This document shows positions 58,899-64,000 of a stretch of DNA of 64,000 nt, piece by piece. Source of the stretch: Paenarthrobacter sp. JL.01a (lineage in GTDB: Bacteria > Actinomycetota > Actinomycetes > Actinomycetales > Micrococcaceae); assembly GCF_025452095.1 (NCBI RefSeq), contig NZ_CP104877.1:186001-250000 (forward strand), given 5' to 3'. Below the pieces are notes generated by a model that made no database searches, had not been told where the DNA came from, and was given only the letters and a program-made list of their open reading frames with translations. Made by a program: the position numbers and the translations under genes. The number at the start of each line of letters is the position of its first letter. Position 1 is the first letter of the stretch.

Positions 58899-60434
58899 TT
58901 GGGAGCCCAGAACAACACCGCCAAGATCACCATCGACCCCGCGTTCGTCATCGGCCCCGTGAGGAGGAAGACCTTCGGGGCTTTCGTCGAGCACCTCGGC
59001 CGCTGTGTCTACACCGGCATTTTCGAGCCGGAGCATCCCAAGGCTGATGAGGACGGATTCCGTACAGACGTCCTGGAGCTGACCAAGGAACTCGGCGTCT
59101 CCACGGTCCGCTATCCCGGCGGCAACTTCGTTTCCGGCTACCGCTGGGAGGACGGGGTGGGCCCGAAGGAAAACCGTCCCACGCGTCTTGACCTCGCCTG
59201 GCACTCGAGCGACCCCAACCTGGTGGGCGTGGATGAGTTCGCCAAGTGGTCCGTGAATGCCGGGGTGGAGCCCATGATGGCCGTGAACCTCGGCACCCGT
59301 GGAACCCAGGAAGCACTGGACCTGCTGGAGTACTCCAACATCAAGGGCGGCACGGCGTTGTCCGAGCAGCGCAAGGCCAACGGTGCCGTGGAACCCCACA
59401 ACATCACCATGTGGTGCCTCGGCAACGAGATGGACGGCTTCTGGCAGATCGGCCACAAGACGGCCACGGAGTACGGACGCCTGGCCGCGGAAACCGCCCG
59501 GGCGATGCGCATGGTCAACCCGGATCTGGAACTCGTTGCCTGTGGAAGTTCCGGGCCCAACATACCCACGTTCGGCGAATGGGAACGCGTGGTCCTCAAC
59601 GAAACCTATGAGCTGGTGGACCTGATCTCGGCGCACCAGTACTTCGAGGACTTCGGCGACCTGCAGGAACACCTGTCCGCAGGCCACAGGATGGAAGCAT
59701 TCATCAAGGACATTGTTTCCCACATCGATCATGTGAAGTCGGCTACCAAGTCCGGGAAGCAGGTCAACATCTCCTTTGATGAGTGGAATGTCTGGCACAT
59801 GACACGCGACGAGTCCAAGACGCCAACGGGTGACGACTGGCCGGTTGCGCCGGTTCTGCTGGAGGACCGTTACACGGTGGCGGACGCAGTGGTGGTGGGC
59901 GATCTCCTGATCACGCTGCTGCGCCACACCGATCGCGTTCATTCAGCGAGCCTTGCCCAGCTGGTCAACGTCATCGCGCCGATCATGACCGAGCCCGGCG
60001 GCCGCGCGTGGAAGCAGACAACCTTCCACCCGTTCGCCCTCACGTCCCAGCATGCCTCGGGCGCAGTACTCAATCTCGCCGTCGAGTCACCGCAGTTGGA
60101 CAGCGAAAAGACAGCCGGCTTCAGCGCCCTGTCGGCCGTGGCGACCTACGACGCCGATGCCAACCAGGCCGTCGTATTCGCCGTGAACCGTTCGGCGACG
60201 GACGCGCTGACCCTGGAGGCCGCCGTCGGAAGCTTGAACGCCGGCAAGGTTATCGAGGCCGTGACCTACGCGAACAAGGACCCGTACTGGCAGGCGACAG
60301 CCGACGATTCGACGTCGGTCCTGCCGTCCGAGAACGTCAGTGTGAAGCTCGACGGCGGCAACCTCACCGCGGAGCTTCCGGCCGTGAGCTGGACCATGAT
60401 CAGGCTGTCCCTGGATTCGGGCAACGACAGCTAA
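58899..60434 (+). CDS. abfA: Alpha-L-arabinofuranosidase, GH51
   Basis: A 511-residue GH51 enzyme releasing arabinose from arabinoxylan or arabinan oligomers. The acid/base Glu177 is in WCLGNEMDG, and the nucleophile Glu295 is in SFDEWNVWH; STVRYPGGNFVSGYRWEDGVGP near 68-89 is also typical. There is no signal peptide, so it acts on imported oligosaccharides in the cytoplasm. The TTG start is supported by the protein opening in family register. Its stop overlaps the stop of the convergent small gene. Confidence 0.94.
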   Translation: MGAQNNTAKITIDPAFVIGPVRRKTFGAFVEHLGRCVYTGIFEPEHPKADEDGFRTDVLELTKELGVSTVRYPGGNFVSGYRWEDGVGPKENRPTRLDLAWHSSDPNLVGVDEFAKWSVNAGVEPMMAVNLGTRGTQEALDLLEYSNIKGGTALSEQRKANGAVEPHNITMWCLGNEMDGFWQIGHKTATEYGRLAAETARAMRMVNPDLELVACGSSGPNIPTFGEWERVVLNETYELVDLISAHQYFEDFGDLQEHLSAGHRMEAFIKDIVSHIDHVKSATKSGKQVNISFDEWNVWHMTRDESKTPTGDDWPVAPVLLEDRYTVADAVVVGDLLITLLRHTDRVHSASLAQLVNVIAPIMTEPGGRAWKQTTFHPFALTSQHASGAVLNLAVESPQLDSEKTAGFSALSAVATYDADANQAVVFAVNRSATDALTLEAAVGSLNAGKVIEAVTYANKDPYWQATADDSTSVLPSENVSVKLDGGNLTAELPAVSWTMIRLSLDSGNDS

Positions 60435-60802
60435 GCGATCTGCTGCGTTCCGTCGTGGAACGTCGGGTAGGCGGAGATGGGAGTGACGGTGGCGGGGGCC
60501 GGTTTTGGTGGGTGCGATGCAGCTTCCGGAGCCGGGCCGTCAACGGTCACGATCTCCATGGATTCCATGTCCAGCAGGCGCCGGGTCCCTGTCTGGTCGT
60601 TGAGCCAGAACAGGTCGGTGCCCGCCACGGTCTTGACCACGGTGCCCTGGTGGTAGAGGCGGCCGTTGTGCCACGCCTCAATGTAATCGCCCTGTTTCAG
60701 GGGGTGCTGTTCCTCCTGGCTGCCGGGTACTGCGCCGAATGCTTGGGCCAAGGTGGCCTGTGTCTTCAGCGCCTGGAACAGGTCCCTGTTTGCAATGCCC
60801 AT
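60431..60802 (-). CDS. Hypothetical protein (123 aa)
   Basis: A 123-residue soluble protein. Residues 35-75 (QHPLKQGDYIEAWHNGRLYHQGTVVKTVAGTDLFWLNDQTG) look like a small SH3-like beta barrel; the C-terminus is P/A-rich. The ATG at 60802 is favoured because GAGGAGG precedes it by six bases; an upstream ATG at 60829 lacks one. No family is recognised. It lies downstream of the ANTAR regulator on the same strand. Confidence 0.65.
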   Translation of the reverse strand: MGIANRDLFQALKTQATLAQAFGAVPGSQEEQHPLKQGDYIEAWHNGRLYHQGTVVKTVAGTDLFWLNDQTGTRRLLDMESMEIVTVDGPAPEAASHPPKPAPATVTPISAYPTFHDGTQQIA

Positions 60803-60920
60803 GGTTGCCTCCTCAGCTGGCTCCGCCATCTACTTGGATCCAGCTTTGCGCAACTATGTTGCGGGCGCGTTGCAGGGGTATGAGCGACGTGTGACGGCTT
60901 AAGGAGTCTGTGTGGGGCCC

Positions 60921-61727
60921 TTAGTCTTCAAAGGATGCAGGAAGATGCCGGTCTCCCGCGATATGGGCGACGACGGCCTCCGCCACCGCGCGCAGCTTGA
61001 TGTTGCGATGACTGGAAGCATCCGCCAGGACCTGGAAGGCAGCATCGCGGCCACATCTGTTTTGCGCCATGACGATGCCCACGGCGGTGTCGATGGTGGT
61101 GCGGGAATCCAGTGCCGCTGCCAAGTTCGCGCGTGCGTCCTGCAGCTGGGTCATCTTCAGGGCCAGCTGCAGTGCCTTCGCTCCAGTGGTGGTCACCCGC
61201 TGGGCTGCACGAACGTCCTCCTCGCCGAAGCTGTGTGGATTTGCCGAGTACAGATTGACGACGGCGGCAGAGGTGCTGTTCAAGTCCAGGGGCAGCGCCA
61301 GGATGGCACCAATATCCGTGTCCTCCACGGCTTGCATGTAGTCCGGCCAACGGCTTTCATGCCGTATGTCGGGGACATGGGTCATGGTCCGTGTCCGGAG
61401 GGCGCTGAGGCAGGGGCCGTCGCCCAGGTCATTTTGAATCTTGTCCAGGCGGCGGGCCAGCGGGTCACTGTCCGCTACGGCAACCGGCTTTTTCTGCCGC
61501 ATGACCGTCATTCCGCAGGACACCGCGTTGGCCGACGTTGTGAGTTCGTCCGCGGTCAATTCCACAAGGTCGCCGAGAAAGCCGGGAATGTCCGCGTTTT
61601 CCACCAGCAGATCCTGGATGCGCTCCAGAAAATTGGTCAGGTCTGGCCCGGATCCTGCGGATGGAACGTTTTCAGAAAGATGATTTTGCTTTTTTGCAGA
61701 ATATTTCGCTTTTTGGTTCCGGGCCAT
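60921..61727 (-). CDS. GAF and ANTAR domain protein (RNA-binding antiterminator)
   Basis: A 268-residue regulator. After a lysine-rich tail, a GAF domain spans about 40-190 (DLVELTADELTTSANAVSCGMTVMR, DGPCLSAL, GAILALPLDL). The C-terminal ANTAR helices at about 198-255 have LAAALDSRTTIDTAVGIVMAQNRCGRDAAFQVLADASSHRNIKLRAVA. ANTAR proteins bind paired RNA hexaloops to prevent termination; the trigger sensed by this GAF domain and its target are unknown. Confidence 0.88.
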   Translation of the reverse strand: MARNQKAKYSAKKQNHLSENVPSAGSGPDLTNFLERIQDLLVENADIPGFLGDLVELTADELTTSANAVSCGMTVMRQKKPVAVADSDPLARRLDKIQNDLGDGPCLSALRTRTMTHVPDIRHESRWPDYMQAVEDTDIGAILALPLDLNSTSAAVVNLYSANPHSFGEEDVRAAQRVTTTGAKALQLALKMTQLQDARANLAAALDSRTTIDTAVGIVMAQNRCGRDAAFQVLADASSHRNIKLRAVAEAVVAHIAGDRHLPASFED

Positions 61728-61942
61728 TGTGGCCTCGATTCAGCGTGGCCGGACCGCACGAATTTCCGGCTGGGCGGTTGGGCACTCGTATTCGCGCACA
61801 ACCCGGATAAATCAGTTCCGGAGCATCACCATCCGGTATCTCATACTTCGACACTACGCTTAGGACGTGCAACAAGATACAGCCGTCAGTGCGCATCTTT
61901 AATTGCACCGATGTATTTCACCAGCACTGAAGGAGTGCCCGC

Positions 61943-62947
61943 ATGGCCGTCACCATGAACGACGTCGCGAAAGCCGCAGGGGTTTCGTTGAAGACAGTTT
62001 CCAATGTCATCAACAACTACGAATTCATCCGGCCAACCACGCGGCAACGTGTCCTGGACGCCATCGAGGAGCTTGGCTATGAGACCAACCTCACGGCCCG
62101 CAGTCTCCGGTCCGGGAAGACCAACATGCTGGGCCTCGTCCTGGCCGACCTTTCCATCCCCTATTACGCGGAGCTGGCGTCCGACATCATGAAAGCAGCC
62201 TGGCGTCGCGGCTACCGGGTCCTCGTGGAACAGTCCGGCAACGAGGCAGGACACGAGAAGGCAGCAATCCAGGGCCAATTCCGCAGCCTCACCGACGGCC
62301 TTCTTTTCATTCCCCTGGCCCTTGGTGCCGAGGAGATTATCCAGGCGGCGGGCACCAAGCCGTTGGTCCTCCTGGGGGAATATGTGCAGGACCCGCGCTT
62401 GGACATGGTCCTCATCCAGAACCAGGAAGCCGCCGCCGCCATCACCACCCACCTGCTGGCGGGTGGCCGCCGTCGTATAGCTGTCCTGGGGGCGGCCGAC
62501 GGCGACACAACAGGCAGCGCCGGCCTGCGGCTCAGCGGGTACAAGGCTGCGCTCGCGGACGCCGGCGTTGAGTACGACCCCACCTTGCTGGTGCGGTGTG
62601 AGTGGCGACGAGATGGGGGAGCAGGGGCCATCGCCAGGCTGTTGGACAGTGGCGCAGAGTTTGACGCCGTGTTCGGCCTCAACGACGCCTTGGCCCTGGG
62701 AGCTCTTCACGAGCTCCTGGTCCGTGGAAAGAAGGTGCCGCAGGAGATCGCCGTGGCCGGTTTCGACGACATTGAGGAGGCGCGGTTCGCGTCGCCGTCG
62801 CTGACCACCGTGGCGCCGGGGCGGGCGGAAATTGCCGAGCGCGCCGTCGAACTCCTGATCGAGAGGATCGAAAGCGACCAGGAAACCTCCGGGGTCCGCC
62901 AGCCGGAAGCCGCCTTCGAGGTGAGGGTCCGGGATTCCGCGCCTTAG
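61943..62947 (+). CDS. LacI family transcriptional regulator
   Basis: A 334-residue LacI repressor. The helix-turn-helix and hinge cover 1-57 (MNDVAKAAGVSLKTVSNVINNYEFIRPTTRQRV). The sugar-binding domain follows with LGLVLADLSIPYYAELA near 65-81 and VAGFDDIEEARFASPSLTTVAP near 271-292. GAAGGAGTGCC precedes the ATG. The AACGTT palindrome before abfA is a plausible target, which would make arabinose-type sugars candidate inducers. The 215-base gap upstream holds no gene. Confidence 0.92.
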   Translation: MAVTMNDVAKAAGVSLKTVSNVINNYEFIRPTTRQRVLDAIEELGYETNLTARSLRSGKTNMLGLVLADLSIPYYAELASDIMKAAWRRGYRVLVEQSGNEAGHEKAAIQGQFRSLTDGLLFIPLALGAEEIIQAAGTKPLVLLGEYVQDPRLDMVLIQNQEAAAAITTHLLAGGRRRIAVLGAADGDTTGSAGLRLSGYKAALADAGVEYDPTLLVRCEWRRDGGAGAIARLLDSGAEFDAVFGLNDALALGALHELLVRGKKVPQEIAVAGFDDIEEARFASPSLTTVAPGRAEIAERAVELLIERIESDQETSGVRQPEAAFEVRVRDSAP

Positions 62948-62979
62948 AGGTTGGTGCCGGGCCGGTTAGTCTTTGAGGA

Positions 62980-64000
62980 ATGAACGTAATTCCAGCCGCC
63001 CTCCGTACCCCCGCCGTCATGATCGACGTCGATATCCTTGACCGCAACATCCAGCGGATGGCTGACAGCATGCAGGGCCGTGGGCTGAATCTGCGCCCGC
63101 ACGTCAAGACGCACAAGACCTTGGAGATTGCGCGCAAGCAGCTGGCCGCAGGGGCAGTCGGTATCACGGTTGCCACTATCGGCGAGGCTGAGGTTTTTTC
63201 GGCTGACGGCGTGAAGGACATCTTCATCGCGTACCCGCTGTGGGTCGAAGCTGAGAACGCTGAGCGGCTCCGGGCCCTGGCCGCGGTTTCCCGCCTGGCT
63301 GTCGGCGTGGATTCAGCGGAAGGCGCGACGGCGATGGGTCACCAATTGGGGCCGGACGCCGGTTCCGTGGAGGTTCTGATCGAGGTGGACAGCGGCCACC
63401 ACCGCAGTGGTGTCCTTCCGGACGAGGCAGTGGACGTGGCCCGTGCTGCGGCCGCCGCAGGACTCAGGGTGGCCGGCGTCTTCACCTTCCCCGGCCACAG
63501 TTACAAACCCGGGATGCCAACGGGTGCGGCCGGCAACGAAAACGAGGCCCTGGGGCAGGCGGCTGCGGCCCTCGGTTCGGCTGGTTTCGAGGCACGGACC
63601 ATCAGCGGTGGGTCCACTCCCACGGCACTCCTCGACGGGCCGACGGCTGCAACTGAGCTGCGCCCCGGCGTCTACGTCTTTGGCGACGCCCAGCAACTGG
63701 AGCTTGAACGGTGCACCTGGGACGACATCGCCCTTACGGTGGCCGCTACGGTGGTCAGCCGCCACGAAGCACGCGGCGGCAACGTCCGGCGCGTGGTGGT
63801 GGATGCCGGCAGCAAGGTCCTGGGCGGCGATCGTCCCGACTGGGCCACGGGTTACGCCCGGCTGCCTGAGTTCCCGGAGGCCCGGGTGACGGCGCTGTCG
63901 GAGCACCACGCCACGGTAGTCTGGCCGGATTCGGAGGAGCTTCCGGCCTTGGGCACCCGGCTCAGGGTGATCCCCAACCACGTCTGCCTCACCATGAACC
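62980..64000 (+). CDS. D-threonine aldolase/D-serine dehydratase-like PLP enzyme (partial, runs off the window)
   Basis: The first 340 residues of a fold-type III PLP enzyme. RPHVKTHKTLE at 39-50 contains the PLP lysine (Lys43 or Lys46), GVFTFPGHSY and SGGSTPTALL are family blocks, and the Zn-site His-x-Cys occurs at 334-336 (PNHVCLT). These residues mark the DSD1 group, which cleaves D-threonine or dehydrates D-serine. The frame is still open at the last base, so only a short end is missing. GAGGA precedes the ATG. Specificity cannot be told from sequence alone. Confidence 0.85.
   Translation, partial: MNVIPAALRTPAVMIDVDILDRNIQRMADSMQGRGLNLRPHVKTHKTLEIARKQLAAGAVGITVATIGEAEVFSADGVKDIFIAYPLWVEAENAERLRALAAVSRLAVGVDSAEGATAMGHQLGPDAGSVEVLIEVDSGHHRSGVLPDEAVDVARAAAAAGLRVAGVFTFPGHSYKPGMPTGAAGNENEALGQAAAALGSAGFEARTISGGSTPTALLDGPTAATELRPGVYVFGDAQQLELERCTWDDIALTVAATVVSRHEARGGNVRRVVVDAGSKVLGGDRPDWATGYARLPEFPEARVTALSEHHATVVWPDSEELPALGTRLRVIPNHVCLTMN

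Noticed and set aside
1-64000. CRISPR arrays, insertion sequences, rRNA genes, prophage genes
   Set aside because: No regularly spaced repeats, transposase or integrase motifs, rRNA or phage structural genes were seen on either strand.

Overview
The window looks like a chromosomal segment of a high-GC actinobacterium of the Micrococcaceae (Arthrobacter, Paenarthrobacter or Pseudarthrobacter type). This rests on frequent GTG and TTG starts, CsbD and DUF4235 proteins, the disA, radA and mutY neighbourhood, and an actinobacterial GTTCACC-repeat PHO box before pstS. It is inferred from gene content, not from a search.

Layout. 1-6 kb: N-acetylglutamate synthase, a BBE-type flavin oxidase, a dhaKLM dihydroxyacetone phosphotransferase operon, a small CsbD stress protein, DUF4235 and two VOC proteins. 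6-8.6 kb: an AraC regulator, a decayed short-chain dehydrogenase, a TetR regulator with two CTAAC-N4-GTTAG operators, and a truncated flavoprotein. 8.6-39.8 kb: a large accessory catabolic island. It starts with an AcoR-like Fis-type regulator and holds two D-2-hydroxyacid dehydrogenases, a class III aminotransferase, an FAH-family enzyme, an HyuA/HyuB (oxoprolinase/N-methylhydantoinase) pair, three Gfo/Idh/MocA oxidoreductases, an IolD-like ThDP enzyme, an aldehyde dehydrogenase, an SDR, an IlvD/Edd dehydratase, two near-duplicate APC permeases, a ribose-type ABC importer, a 978-residue FAD/4Fe-4S dehydrogenase, small proteins and a second TetR. 39.8-48.9 kb: dctA, mutY, disA, radA, a PAP2 phosphatase, a FUSC-type membrane protein and secreted or membrane proteins of unknown role. 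49-55 kb: pstSCAB under a PHO box, facing a DUF47-Pit low-affinity phosphate system. 55-64 kb: a lipoprotein, a conserved unknown protein, tRNA-Lys, two damaged or atypical genes, a GH51 arabinofuranosidase, a GAF-ANTAR regulator, a LacI regulator and the start of a D-threonine aldolase/D-serine dehydratase-like enzyme.

The main discovery is regulatory. Seven copies of a 17-base inverted repeat, consensus TGTCYCA-N3-TGRNACA, each lie before a transcription unit between 10.5 and 38.3 kb. They tie the scattered operons, both permeases, the ABC importer and one small unknown gene into one regulon. In the two permease copies the box-to-start distance (63 bases to ATG) and the box-to-(-10) distance (22 bases) are identical, which fits activation. 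The best candidate regulator is the AcoR-like protein at 8636-10432. It keeps a C-terminal Fis helix-turn-helix but has lost the sigma-54 contact loop and has degenerate ATPase motifs. The substrate is unknown. Inositol-dehydrogenase-like and IolD-like enzymes together with a transaminase and an ATP-dependent amidohydrolase suggest a nitrogen-bearing cyclic polyol or a lactam-like compound. That is a hypothesis only.
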